DNA of 64,000 nt from Fluviicola sp. (GTDB lineage: Bacteria > Bacteroidota > Bacteroidia > Flavobacteriales_D > Crocinitomicaceae), in NCBI RefSeq assembly GCF_029266855.1, contig NZ_JAQSWB010000007.1, forward strand, positions 226,390-290,389, in the 5' to 3' direction. A program made the translations under genes and the position numbers. The notes below the pieces were generated by a model that worked only from the letters and a program-made list of their open reading frames with translations, ran no database searches and had not been told where the DNA came from. Every line of letters begins with the position of its first letter. The first letter of the stretch is position 1. Of this stretch, positions 8,838 to 16,716 are shown one piece after another.

Positions 8838-10214
8838 TTAAAATGAATATTTTATTTGGAGCTTCACTCCCTGGATATCATCAAACACCGCATTCTCACT
8901 TTTTAGCCTGGAAACAAACTGATACTGAATACCCAAGCCTAGTGCTGTTCTATTCTTAAACGGCGTAAAATGGTAATCTATTCCCGCTGTTGCTCCCAGC
9001 TGAAGTTTATTTGAATTGTATACATTTGTAATGGCTGTTCTGCTTTCTTCGTAACCATTCAGTAAACGATTCAATGCAACTCCTCCGTAAACGGTCAGCC
9101 CGCCTTTAAAGGTATAACCCACAGAAGAACTCAGGTGGATCGTATTCAATTTTTGGTTTGAACTGGTGTAACGGCCATTGACATAACTTCCGTTCGACTG
9201 TGCATACTGACTAAATCCAAGATCCTGTGTAAATCTCACTTTTCCTAAGTAAGCATGATACTGGAAATCTCCGGCAATTCCCATGGAAGGGATTGAACTT
9301 GAGAAGGCGCTTCGGTTCTTCTCGTTGATAAAGGCAAACTGTCCGCCCACCAATACACTGAATTTCGGTCTGAATACCGGCTTATAAGGTAAGAATGTAA
9401 AGTCTCCGATCACACCCGGAACAAAAGGAATCTCTTTCCGTGCAAGCACATCCAAATCGGCTTCATCCGTATCAACAGGAATCAGTGTCTGCTCATTAGA
9501 GGTATTTACAAGCTCCTTGTTCTGAACCAAATTCGGGTTGACATTCAACTCACTGCTATGCAGACCAATTTCATTGTTCTTAACAACTGCAAAATCTTCC
9601 GGTTCCTTGTTTGTAACAAGCAATTCCTTCTGAACGTTTTGCTGAATTTGCACTTTATTCAATCCCGGATTTTCAGAAACCATCATTATTTCCTCGTCAG
9701 CAGAAGCGTTGTTTCCAGCTGGATTCGAGGATGCAATAACTTGATCTTTATTTTCCCCGGAAACAGTTCCGTTTTCAGCAGTGTTGAAAGCAAAAGAAGT
9801 TCTCTGCTCCTTATTCGAAACCATGTAATGATCCGTATAGAATGCGAGGAATACAAAAATTACCGAAGCCGCTGCCATTTTCATCCACGGAATCCGTGTA
9901 GATACCGGGTAACTTAATGTGCTGTTCAATCGGTTCCAGACACGCTCCCTGGAAAGCTGTTCTTCGAGTTTCGACCAGCCATCACCGGAATTATTCGGCG
10001 ACCAGTTTTCATAAGATTCCACTAAGCCTTTGTCTGCGGAACTTCCGCTTGCCTCCAGGCTTTCATCCAAACGGTCCCAAACAGCGGAAACAGCCAGATC
10101 GGCCTCCAAATTTTCCCAGACATCAGAAGACGGTATACCCGCATCCCAATTTTCAAAGGATTTTTGAAGAGACTGAAACTCCCGGTTTGAATTATTTAGA
10201 TTTTCCAAAGACAT
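8838..10214 (-). CDS. Membrane anti-sigma-like protein with C-terminal beta-barrel-like domain
   Basis: The product is 458 residues and has three parts. Residues 1-105 are cytoplasmic and acidic and contain two copies of a 35-residue module: S(F/Y)ENW, then W..LE..L, then VW(D/N)RL(D/N), at about 19-53 and 67-100. One membrane helix follows (about 111-126, MAAASVIFVFLAFY). A long Asn/Glu-rich linker then leads to a C-terminal region (about 284-458) of alternating amphipathic strands ending in GVKLQIKYSF, like small outer-membrane barrels of the PorT type. It begins 2 bp after the ECF sigma gene, the usual place for an anti-sigma factor. No ZAS-type zinc motif is present, so the anti-sigma role is inferred from position and topology. 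Sigma inhibition inside and sensing at the envelope would fit this layout. Confidence 0.85.
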   Translation of the reverse strand: MSLENLNNSNREFQSLQKSFENWDAGIPSSDVWENLEADLAVSAVWDRLDESLEASGSSADKGLVESYENWSPNNSGDGWSKLEEQLSRERVWNRLNSTLSYPVSTRIPWMKMAAASVIFVFLAFYTDHYMVSNKEQRTSFAFNTAENGTVSGENKDQVIASSNPAGNNASADEEIMMVSENPGLNKVQIQQNVQKELLVTNKEPEDFAVVKNNEIGLHSSELNVNPNLVQNKELVNTSNEQTLIPVDTDEADLDVLARKEIPFVPGVIGDFTFLPYKPVFRPKFSVLVGGQFAFINEKNRSAFSSSIPSMGIAGDFQYHAYLGKVRFTQDLGFSQYAQSNGSYVNGRYTSSNQKLNTIHLSSSVGYTFKGGLTVYGGVALNRLLNGYEESRTAITNVYNSNKLQLGATAGIDYHFTPFKNRTALGLGIQYQFVSRLKSENAVFDDIQGVKLQIKYSF

Positions 10215-10216
10215 CT

Positions 10217-10735
10217 TTAAGAAACCAATTTTTGTTTTAGTACGGAACGCGCATAATTTAATTGAGACTTGGAAGTCCCTATCGAGATTTCCAGTTCCTC
10301 AGCAATTTCAGAATGCGACCATCCTTCCAATGCGTATAATTTCAATACCAAACCTGCTTTGGTCGGCAATAAATTAATTTCTTCGAGCACTTTCGCAAAA
10401 GGAATTCCTGTTTCCAGTTCGCTTTCCTCCTGATCCACGAAAGGAATATCTCCCAATTGGGTGAAATTCTTTCTTTTTCGCAGTGTCTGAAGACAGCAAT
10501 TCACAGTTACTCTTCTCATCCAGCCCTCAAAGGAGCCAGTAAAGGTATAAGAGCCAATATTTTTGTAAATATGCATGTACGCATCGTGCAGCATGTCTTC
10601 CGCGTCCTGTGTATCGGAGCCGTATAACTTGCAGACTTTGAACAAATCCTTGGAGAAAAGACGATACAAACGTTCCTGTGCAGATCGTTCCCAATTTGCA
10701 CAGCCTTCAATGATATCTTTATACTCCGCAGACAT
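10217..10735 (-). CDS. ECF-type RNA polymerase sigma factor
   Basis: This 172-residue sigma-70 family protein of the extracytoplasmic-function group has only regions 2 and 4. Region 2 covers roughly residues 20-95, including YGSDTQDAEDMLHDAYMHIY and SFEGWMRRVTVNCCLQTLRK. Region 4 is near 125-170, with the helix-turn-helix GWSHSEIAEELEISIGTSKS followed by QLNYARSVLKQKL. It directs polymerase to promoters controlled by an envelope signal. Its ATG overlaps the stop of the upstream lipoprotein gene (TAATG on the minus strand), and its stop lies 2 bp before the next gene, so all three are translationally close and form one operon. The target promoters cannot be read from the sequence. Confidence 0.95.
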   Translation of the reverse strand: MSAEYKDIIEGCANWERSAQERLYRLFSKDLFKVCKLYGSDTQDAEDMLHDAYMHIYKNIGSYTFTGSFEGWMRRVTVNCCLQTLRKRKNFTQLGDIPFVDQEESELETGIPFAKVLEEINLLPTKAGLVLKLYALEGWSHSEIAEELEISIGTSKSQLNYARSVLKQKLVS

Positions 10736-11388
10736 TATTCAACTTTTAACACCAATGCATTTGGAATTTGTTCGGTGATTTTGTTAAACATCTGAACGTT
10801 ATAATCCTTACTAATTACCACCGTTGGGGTACCATTCTGGTTCGGCTTTGCCGGATCATTTGACAAACTACTTGGAATAGTTGAAAATAGTTTATTTATG
10901 TCAAATCCAATGTAAACCTGGTAATTTTTCTTCTTTTGAAGGAAGAATGGATTCAGTATTTTGAAATTCAAATCATCCAAATCCGTCCATTCAATTACCA
11001 TAGGAAAAGTTTCACTTCCTTTTATATAAATTCCTTCTAAACGAATTGATGGGTTATTCGATTTATCTATAATCGTTTTCAATGAAAATTCGGTGTAGTC
11101 TCCCATCGGAACATCCAGGGAAATTGCCAGGTTATCCTGGGTTGAAAATTGGACCTTCTGAACAGGTAAACTTTTGGTGATCTCTACTGCAGAACCTTTC
11201 TCCCGTATCCCTGAAACAGTGAACTCCTTGGAGTAAAAGAACCCTTTGTTTATGACATAATTCCCCTGACCATTGCAAACAGAGTGAAACCTCCAGTTCA
11301 GGTTCAGGTAAGCAGGCTGTTTGAGGTTGTATTTTTCACAACCTGTGCCAACGGCCACCAATATCAGTAATAGGTATAAGACCCTCAT
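10735..11388 (-). CDS. Putative lipoprotein, first gene of the ECF sigma operon
   Basis: The product is 217 residues. The N-terminus MRVLYLLLILVAVGTGC is a lipoprotein signal peptide with lipidated Cys17, so it should be anchored in a membrane facing the periplasm or surface. The rest is mostly beta-strand by composition, without a family I recognise. A DUF4382/DUF4397-like carbohydrate or ligand-binding fold is possible but not supported. Its stop overlaps the sigma-factor start in TAATG, which implies coupled translation. An envelope lipoprotein encoded with an ECF sigma and an anti-sigma-like barrel protein could be a sensor or a product of the same stress circuit. It is divergent from sufS across a 98-bp gap. 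Confidence 0.75.
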   Translation of the reverse strand: MRVLYLLLILVAVGTGCEKYNLKQPAYLNLNWRFHSVCNGQGNYVINKGFFYSKEFTVSGIREKGSAVEITKSLPVQKVQFSTQDNLAISLDVPMGDYTEFSLKTIIDKSNNPSIRLEGIYIKGSETFPMVIEWTDLDDLNFKILNPFFLQKKKNYQVYIGFDINKLFSTIPSSLSNDPAKPNQNGTPTVVISKDYNVQMFNKITEQIPNALVLKVE

Positions 11389-11474
11389 TTGTAATCAATT
11401 TAAAGCTAAGATACAGCTAAAATAAAAAGGTTGGAAATTAATCTTATTTAGAACCTGTACAAATAGCATTTAAC

Positions 11475-11482
11475 TATCTTTG
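11475..11482 (+). promoter_or_regulatory. -7 box of sufS, possible leaderless transcript
   Basis: TATCTTTG at 11475-11482 matches TAnnTTTG and ends four bases before the sufS ATG at 11487. No good -33 TTG is seen at the usual distance. The spacing equals that at tlyA. Confidence 0.4.
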
Positions 11483-11486
11483 TATT

Positions 11487-12722
11487 ATGGAAAATGCATC
11501 AACAAGAAAATTCAATGTGCGTGAGATCCGCCAGGACTTCCCTGCCCTTCGTCAACAAGTATATGGAAAGAATCTCATTTACTTTGACAACGGAGCAACA
11601 TCTCAGAAACCGCAAATGGTATTGGATGCAATTAACCAGTATTACAGCATGGACAATGCGAACATTCACCGTGGTGTCCATCATTTAAGCCAGAAAGCTA
11701 CTTCCGAATACGAAGATGCCCGCGAAACGGTTCGCCGTTTTATCAATGCTGAAAAAAAGGAGGAAATTATTTTCACCAAGGGAACAACAGACGGAATTAA
11801 CCTGGTTGCGAGTTCTTTCGGGGAATTATTGAGTGCCGGGGATGAAATCATCATTTCGGCAATGGAACATCACTCGAACATTGTTCCCTGGCAAATGCTT
11901 GCTGAACGTAAAAAACTGATTTTAAAAGTAATTCCGATCAATAAACGCGGTGAGTTACTTTTGGAAGAATATCATAAGCTCCTTTCACCGAAAACAAAAC
12001 TGGTTGCCGTAACACATATTTCAAATAGTTTGGGAACGGTGAACCCGGTGGAACAAATCATTGAAGCGGCTCATGCTGTCGGGGCAAAAGTACTGATCGA
12101 TGGAGCTCAGAGCGTTCAGCATACCAAAGTCGATATGCTGGCTATGAACTGCGACTTCTTTGTCTTTTCGGGACATAAGGTTTTCGGACCGACGGGGATC
12201 GGGGTGCTTTACGGGAAAGAAGCGATCTTAGAGGAAATGCCGCCTTACCAGGGTGGTGGTGACATGATCGCGAAAGTAACTTTCGAACGGACAACTTATA
12301 ATGAATTGCCTTTCAAATTCGAAGCCGGAACACCGCACATTGCCGGAGGTATCTGTTTAGGTACTGCTTTAAATTATCTGAACCAGTTCGATCCGAAAGA
12401 ATTAGAGGAATACGAACGCGACTTAACGGAATATGCCCAGGAAATGCTGGAAACTTTCGAGAATATTACTTTGATCGGGACTGCAAAGAACAAAACTTCC
12501 GTGGTTTCTTTCGGTGTTCAGGGAATTCATCCTTTTGACATCGGAACGCTATTGGATAAACAGGGAATTGCTGTGAGAACCGGGCATCATTGTACGCAGC
12601 CTTTAATGGATTTTTACCAGGTACCCGGAACGATCAGGGCTTCTTTTGCATTTTACAATACACGTGAAGAAATAGACCAATTTATAGCGGCAGTCGAGAA
12701 AAGTATTTCGATGCTGGGTTAG
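11487..12722 (+). CDS. sufS: Cysteine desulfurase SufS
   Basis: This 411-residue PLP enzyme (class V aminotransferase fold, group II desulfurase) removes sulfur from cysteine as an enzyme-bound persulfide. The PLP lysine is Lys231 in FSGHKVFGPTG. The active cysteine is Cys369 in RTGHHCTQPLMDFY, in the short-loop arrangement typical of SufS rather than IscS. Other family marks are the N-terminal YFDNGATSQKP and EHHSNIVPW. SufE, encoded 13 bp downstream, is its partner and accepts the sulfur before passing it to SufB. The gene starts the second suf block, separated from sufD by about 5.9 kb. Confidence 0.97.
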   Translation: MENASTRKFNVREIRQDFPALRQQVYGKNLIYFDNGATSQKPQMVLDAINQYYSMDNANIHRGVHHLSQKATSEYEDARETVRRFINAEKKEEIIFTKGTTDGINLVASSFGELLSAGDEIIISAMEHHSNIVPWQMLAERKKLILKVIPINKRGELLLEEYHKLLSPKTKLVAVTHISNSLGTVNPVEQIIEAAHAVGAKVLIDGAQSVQHTKVDMLAMNCDFFVFSGHKVFGPTGIGVLYGKEAILEEMPPYQGGGDMIAKVTFERTTYNELPFKFEAGTPHIAGGICLGTALNYLNQFDPKELEEYERDLTEYAQEMLETFENITLIGTAKNKTSVVSFGVQGIHPFDIGTLLDKQGIAVRTGHHCTQPLMDFYQVPGTIRASFAFYNTREEIDQFIAAVEKSISMLG

Positions 12723-12735
12723 GAGAGAATAGATC

Positions 12736-13155
12736 ATGACAATCGAAGAAAAACAACAGGAAATTATTGACGACTTTGCCATCTACGATGACTGGATGGA
12801 GAAGTACGAATACATCATTGAACTTGGAAAAGATTTGCCATTGATCGATCCGGACAAAAAAACGGAAGACCGACTGATTGAAGGTTGTCAGAGCCGTGTT
12901 TGGTTGGATGCAACGATCGATCAGGACAACAGAATAAGATTGACAGCTGATTCCGACGCGATCATTACAAAAGGAATTATTGGTTTGCTGATTCGTGTTT
13001 ACGATAACGAAAAACCGGAAGATATTGTAAGAAGCGATCTGTATTTCATTTCGGAAATCGGACTGCAGGAACATCTTTCACCAACCCGGGCGAATGGCTT
13101 GTTGAGCATGGTTAAAAAAATCAAATTACTGGCATTGTCCGCATTAGCAAAATAA
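12736..13155 (+). CDS. sufE: Sulfur acceptor SufE
   Basis: This 139-residue SufE family protein has the sulfur-accepting residue Cys51 in the RLIEGCQSRVWL motif and the usual length. It takes persulfide sulfur from SufS, enhances its activity and delivers the sulfur to the SufBCD scaffold. It lies between sufS (13 bp) and the MIP18-family gene (3 bp), so it is co-transcribed. The C-terminus NGLLSMVKKIKLLALSAL matches the family helix. Confidence 0.95.
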   Translation: MTIEEKQQEIIDDFAIYDDWMEKYEYIIELGKDLPLIDPDKKTEDRLIEGCQSRVWLDATIDQDNRIRLTADSDAIITKGIIGLLIRVYDNEKPEDIVRSDLYFISEIGLQEHLSPTRANGLLSMVKKIKLLALSALAK

Positions 13156-13158
13156 AAA

Positions 13159-13464
13159 ATGGAACATTTAGAAGATAAAATAGTTGACATATTAAAAACC
13201 ATATTCGACCCGGAAATTCCTGTTGATATTTACGAATTGGGCTTGATCTATGAGGTTCGGATTTCGAAAGAAGGTGTTGTTGAAATCGATATGACCCTGA
13301 CTTCTCCGAACTGCCCGGTTGCGGAATCTTTACCGAAAGATGTGAAGGAAAAGGTAGAAAGTGTTGAAGGAGTGACAGAAGCTCATGTCAATATTGTATT
13401 CGATCCGCCTTGGGACAAAGATATGATGAGCGAAGAAGCTAAATTGGAACTCGGATTCTTATAA
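13159..13464 (+). CDS. MIP18/DUF59 family Fe-S assembly factor (SufT-like)
   Basis: This 101-residue protein has the DUF59/MIP18 fold. DPEIPVDIYELGLIYEV is the family N-terminal motif. TSPNCPVAESLP carries the conserved Cys52, and IVFDPPWDKDMMSEEAKLELGFL is the typical end. In SUF operons this protein aids Fe-S cluster maturation or transfer; eukaryotic MIP18 and bacterial PaaD are relatives. It follows sufE by 3 bp and closes the operon. It lacks the longer N-terminal region seen in some SufT proteins, so no gene symbol is given. Confidence 0.93.
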   Translation: MEHLEDKIVDILKTIFDPEIPVDIYELGLIYEVRISKEGVVEIDMTLTSPNCPVAESLPKDVKEKVESVEGVTEAHVNIVFDPPWDKDMMSEEAKLELGFL

Positions 13465-13465
13465 G

Positions 13466-13509
13466 AATTGAAAATGGGACTTCGACTACGTTCAGCCTTC
13501 TTTTCAATT
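13466..13509. repeat. Hairpin repeat with TTCAGCC core, copy 1
   Basis: AATTGAAAA (13466-13474) pairs with TTTTCAATT (13501-13509) around a 26-base loop holding TTCGACTACGTTCAGCC. It sits just after the suf block and may end transcription. A second hairpin with a related core in the opposite sense is at 13573-13606, and a third copy is at 32112-32193. Confidence 0.5.
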
Positions 13510-13572
13510 TAAGATTTTCTGAACGAAAAGTGATCGAATCAGCCGCAATAGAAACCCATTGAACTTTTCAAC

Positions 13573-13606
13573 AAAAGGTGACTGAGCGGAGTAGAAATAA
13601 CCTTTT
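13573..13606. repeat. Hairpin repeat, copy 2 (core inverted)
   Basis: AAAAGGT (13573-13579) pairs with ACCTTTT (13600-13606). The loop holds GACTGAGCGGAGTAGAA, which is close to the reverse complement of the core of the copy at 13466. The two copies lie head to head in the gap between the suf block and fabF. Confidence 0.45.
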
Positions 13607-13642
13607 TAGAATAAATTTATACTATTAATCGAAACATTTGTT

Positions 13643-14884
13643 ATGACAAGAAGAGTTGTGATTACCGGTTTGGGAGCCCTTACACCAATCGGGAATAACG
13701 TTCCTGATTTTTGGAACAACATAAAAGCAGGTAAAAGCGGTGCAGCACCGATTACTAAATTCGACACCTCAAAATTCAAGACAACTTTCGCTTGCGAAGT
13801 GAAAGGATATAATCCCTCAGAACATTTTGATGTAAAAGAAATCAGGAAATACGATCCTTTTTCTCAATATGCACTTGTAGCCGTTCGGGAAGCTGTTGCG
13901 GATGCAGGAATAAATTTCGAGGAACTGAACAGGGACCGTATCGGGGTTATTTGGGGTTCCGGAAATGGTGGGATTCAAACTTTCCAGGACCAGATGAAAG
14001 AATATTCAGCCGGAGACGGAACTCCGCGTTTTACTCCTTACTTTATCCCGAGAATCCTGGTTGATATTGCTTCAGGGATCATCTCAATGGAATACGGTCT
14101 TCGCGGAATCAATTATTGTGCGGTTTCGGCCTGTGCAACTTCCAATACGGCAATGATCGATGCTTTTAACTATATCAAATGGGGAAAGGCTAACATGATC
14201 ATCAGCGGAGGTTCTGAAGCAGCAATTACCGAATCAGCAATGGGCGGATTCTCTTCTGCGCAGGCTTTATCCAAACGCAATGACTCTCCTGAAACGGCAT
14301 CCCGCCCGTTCGATATTACCCGCGACGGTTTCGTTATGGGTGAAGGCGCTGCAGCATTGATTTTAGAGGAATACGAACACGCTATTGCCCGTGGAGCGAA
14401 AATCTACGCAGAGGTTGTCGGTGGCGGAATGGCTGCGGATGCTTATCATTTAACAGGAACTCATCCGGAAGGTGACGGTGCTGTACTTGGAATGGAAGAA
14501 GCGCTTCGCGATGCGGAGATCACTCCGGATCAGATTGATTATATCAACATGCATGCAACTTCTACTTCCCAGGGAGACAACAGTGAATTAATCGCTTTGA
14601 GACGGGTATTCGGAGAAAGACAATCGTTGAGTGTTTCCGGAACGAAATCCATGACAGGTCACTTATTGGGGGCTGCAGGAGCTGTTGAGGCAATTGCATG
14701 TATCCTGGCAATCCGGGATTCCGTTGTCCCTCCTACCATCAATACCACAGAGATCGAACCTGATTTCAAAGATCTGTTTGATTTTCCATTGCAAAAAGGG
14801 AAACCACAGGAAATCAAATATGCTATGAGCAACACTTTTGGGTTCGGCGGGCACATTGCCACGGTGATCTTTAAGAAAATATAA
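13643..14884 (+). CDS. fabF: Beta-ketoacyl-ACP synthase II (FabF)
   Basis: This 413-residue thiolase-fold condensing enzyme elongates acyl-ACP with malonyl-ACP in cytoplasmic fatty-acid synthesis. The catalytic triad is Cys164 (AVSACATSN), His304 (NMHATSTSQGD) and His340 (SMTGHLLGAAGAVEA). The C-terminal glycine-rich SNTFGFGGHIATV is also present. Length and start (MTRRVVITGLGALTPIG) are standard. It stands alone here; the usual neighbours acpP, fabD and fabG are not in the window. A perfect 17-bp palindrome directly after the stop ends the unit. Confidence 0.96.
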   Translation: MTRRVVITGLGALTPIGNNVPDFWNNIKAGKSGAAPITKFDTSKFKTTFACEVKGYNPSEHFDVKEIRKYDPFSQYALVAVREAVADAGINFEELNRDRIGVIWGSGNGGIQTFQDQMKEYSAGDGTPRFTPYFIPRILVDIASGIISMEYGLRGINYCAVSACATSNTAMIDAFNYIKWGKANMIISGGSEAAITESAMGGFSSAQALSKRNDSPETASRPFDITRDGFVMGEGAAALILEEYEHAIARGAKIYAEVVGGGMAADAYHLTGTHPEGDGAVLGMEEALRDAEITPDQIDYINMHATSTSQGDNSELIALRRVFGERQSLSVSGTKSMTGHLLGAAGAVEAIACILAIRDSVVPPTINTTEIEPDFKDLFDFPLQKGKPQEIKYAMSNTFGFGGHIATVIFKKI

Positions 14885-14885
14885 G

Positions 14886-14919
14886 ACAGTAAGGGCGGAA
14901 AATTTTCCGCCCTTACTGT
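14886..14919. terminator. Perfect palindrome between convergent fabF and hydrolase
   Basis: ACAGTAAGGGCGGAAAA (14886-14902) is followed directly by its exact reverse complement (14903-14919), a 17-bp perfect inverted repeat with no spacer. It starts one base after the fabF stop and touches the hydrolase stop. It should work as a two-way terminator, although no extended U-tract follows. Confidence 0.6.
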
Positions 14920-15755
14920 TAACCCACAGTTTTCATCCAATCCACCACCTGTTCACAGAAGAACCGCAGTTCTTCCGAATCTCGTTTCATGGGGTGTGCG
15001 GTATTCAATGTATGTCCCGTATTTGGAATCGGCAGAAATGCATTTAACGGATTATTTTTATAAACCCAGGAGAAAATGGTTCTGCCATGCTCAAAAGGCA
15101 CTGCTTCGTCATCCACCGCATGAGCCACAAAACAGGGAATTGAAAGCTTTTCCATTACTCTTTCCATATTGCAGGTCGTATCACTTGCCAATGTTTCGGC
15201 TAAGAATTCCGGACCTTGGGGCAGATCTTGCTTCGTACGCATATTCGGTCTGAAATAAACTCCCTTTGCTTTCCATTCTTCCATGATTTCCGGAGTTCTT
15301 ACATCCAGTGTTCGGAGTGAATTCAATAAAATAATTCCTGAGAGTTCTATCCCGGCTTTTCTAATAGATTGAGAAGCAAACACCGCCGAAAAACCACCCA
15401 TGCTATGACCGAAAAGAAACAACTTCTCCGGTTTATGAAATAACGAATTGCTCGTTATTTCTTTAGCCATGAAAGTCAGGTCTTCTGCTTCCAGTCTCCG
15501 GCAATTGGTTTTGTATTTGTCCAGGTCATTGAAATAATCACCGTCATCTGAAATACCGCAGTGGGAATAATTAAAGGCAACAGAAGAAATTCCGTTCTCG
15601 GCAAAATAATGCTGAATAGTAGGAAACATACCGAAATGGTAGAAACCATTGTGACCGCAAGCCATTAATACAATCGGGGAATCGGTCCCGCAGGAGACGG
15701 ATTTTCCTCTTAATATCCCGTTCGGACTCTCGATCTGAAAAAGGTCAGTTTCCAT
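14919..15755 (-). CDS. Alpha/beta hydrolase
   Basis: This 278-residue product has the alpha/beta-hydrolase fold. The nucleophile elbow is GHSMGG with Ser118. The probable acid lies in the AHAVDDEAVPFEHG segment and the catalytic His in NTGHTLNTAHPM. An oxyanion-type motif MACGHNGFYHFGMF precedes it. There is no signal peptide, so it is cytoplasmic. It resembles serine aminopeptidase S33 or esterase-like hydrolases; the substrate cannot be assigned. It is the last gene of a minus-strand run behind the YceI-fusion and DUF2279 genes, with a 29-bp gap upstream. Confidence 0.87.
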   Translation of the reverse strand: METDLFQIESPNGILRGKSVSCGTDSPIVLMACGHNGFYHFGMFPTIQHYFAENGISSVAFNYSHCGISDDGDYFNDLDKYKTNCRRLEAEDLTFMAKEITSNSLFHKPEKLFLFGHSMGGFSAVFASQSIRKAGIELSGIILLNSLRTLDVRTPEIMEEWKAKGVYFRPNMRTKQDLPQGPEFLAETLASDTTCNMERVMEKLSIPCFVAHAVDDEAVPFEHGRTIFSWVYKNNPLNAFLPIPNTGHTLNTAHPMKRDSEELRFFCEQVVDWMKTVG

Positions 15756-15784
15756 GTTTCATTATTTGGTAAGCAGTAATTTAC

Positions 15785-16675
15785 CTAAAACATTCCGAAA
15801 TAACAGACTCCGTTTCTCCAAAACACAGCCGGCAAAGGTATTTTAACAGCATTTAAGGGCTTCAGCAACTTCTTTAACCAGGGTTTTCTAATGGGAAGCT
15901 GCGACCAGTCCAAATCCAATGAAAGGGCGTACTCCTGTTTGGCAAAGTAGCTTTTCCCGGTATTCGGATCCTGGTAGGTATTGGATTCTCCGTTTAGTTT
16001 TGCATCGATGCTGTAACCAAACCCGATCTGGATCCATTTGGGAAATTTCGATTCTTTGAAAAAAGTTCCGGGGGCTACACATAGCCAGTAACTTTGGGCG
16101 TTGTAATCTTTCAATAATCTTTCAGGAAAATTGGAACCTAAGGTGTTTGGCCGGATTTGAGCATAGGGTGATGGTTTGTACCCGAACTTCAGTTGAAAGC
16201 GCTGCTCATCCCACCCCAGTTGCTGGCCGATAAACAAACCCACTCCGGCAGTATTTGCCGTCAGATCTGCCCAGGAAAAACCCCATTCGGCACTGAAACC
16301 ATCCAGGACTTCCACCGAAAGCTGATAGGTCCAGGCAATTCCGCCGGAAAGGAAAATTGCTTTTCGTTTAGGCATTCTTGCCCAGCGCCAGGCAGCGTAA
16401 TTCACCGTTGACAATTTATAAGCTGTATAGGAATGTCCCAGTTTATCCATGTAAAGCCATTCATTCGAATCATCGAACGAATGGAATGTTGATTTCGGAT
16501 ATTCCTGGTACCAAACTGCGGAAAGTAAAACTATGCTTCCACCTCCTAATGCAAGATTAGTTCCACCTACCAGGTAGGATCGCTTGTTCCAGGTGGTATC
16601 TGTTAATTGGGCAGAAACACCGAAGGCAACAAAAAAAAGACAGTAAAGGAGCACTTTCACGCGGGAAAAATACAA
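15785..16675 (-). CDS. DUF2279 family periplasmic or outer-membrane protein
   Basis: This 296-residue protein has a signal peptide (MYFSRVKVLLYCLFFVAFGVSAQ). The central part matches the DUF2279 pattern: MDKLGHSYTAYKL, then EVLDGFSAEWGFSWADLTAN and AGVGLFIGQQLGWD. The hydrophobic central segments could span a membrane. Function in this family is not established; related YfiM proteins are predicted lipoproteins of the envelope. It lies 41 bp downstream of the membrane-YceI fusion and 29 bp upstream of the hydrolase, suggesting one transcript. Confidence 0.8.
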   Translation of the reverse strand: MYFSRVKVLLYCLFFVAFGVSAQLTDTTWNKRSYLVGGTNLALGGGSIVLLSAVWYQEYPKSTFHSFDDSNEWLYMDKLGHSYTAYKLSTVNYAAWRWARMPKRKAIFLSGGIAWTYQLSVEVLDGFSAEWGFSWADLTANTAGVGLFIGQQLGWDEQRFQLKFGYKPSPYAQIRPNTLGSNFPERLLKDYNAQSYWLCVAPGTFFKESKFPKWIQIGFGYSIDAKLNGESNTYQDPNTGKSYFAKQEYALSLDLDWSQLPIRKPWLKKLLKPLNAVKIPLPAVFWRNGVCYFGMF

Positions 16676-16716
16676 CTTTCTGTCTTTACAATTCCGGGAA
16701 GGGATATAAAAAACAC

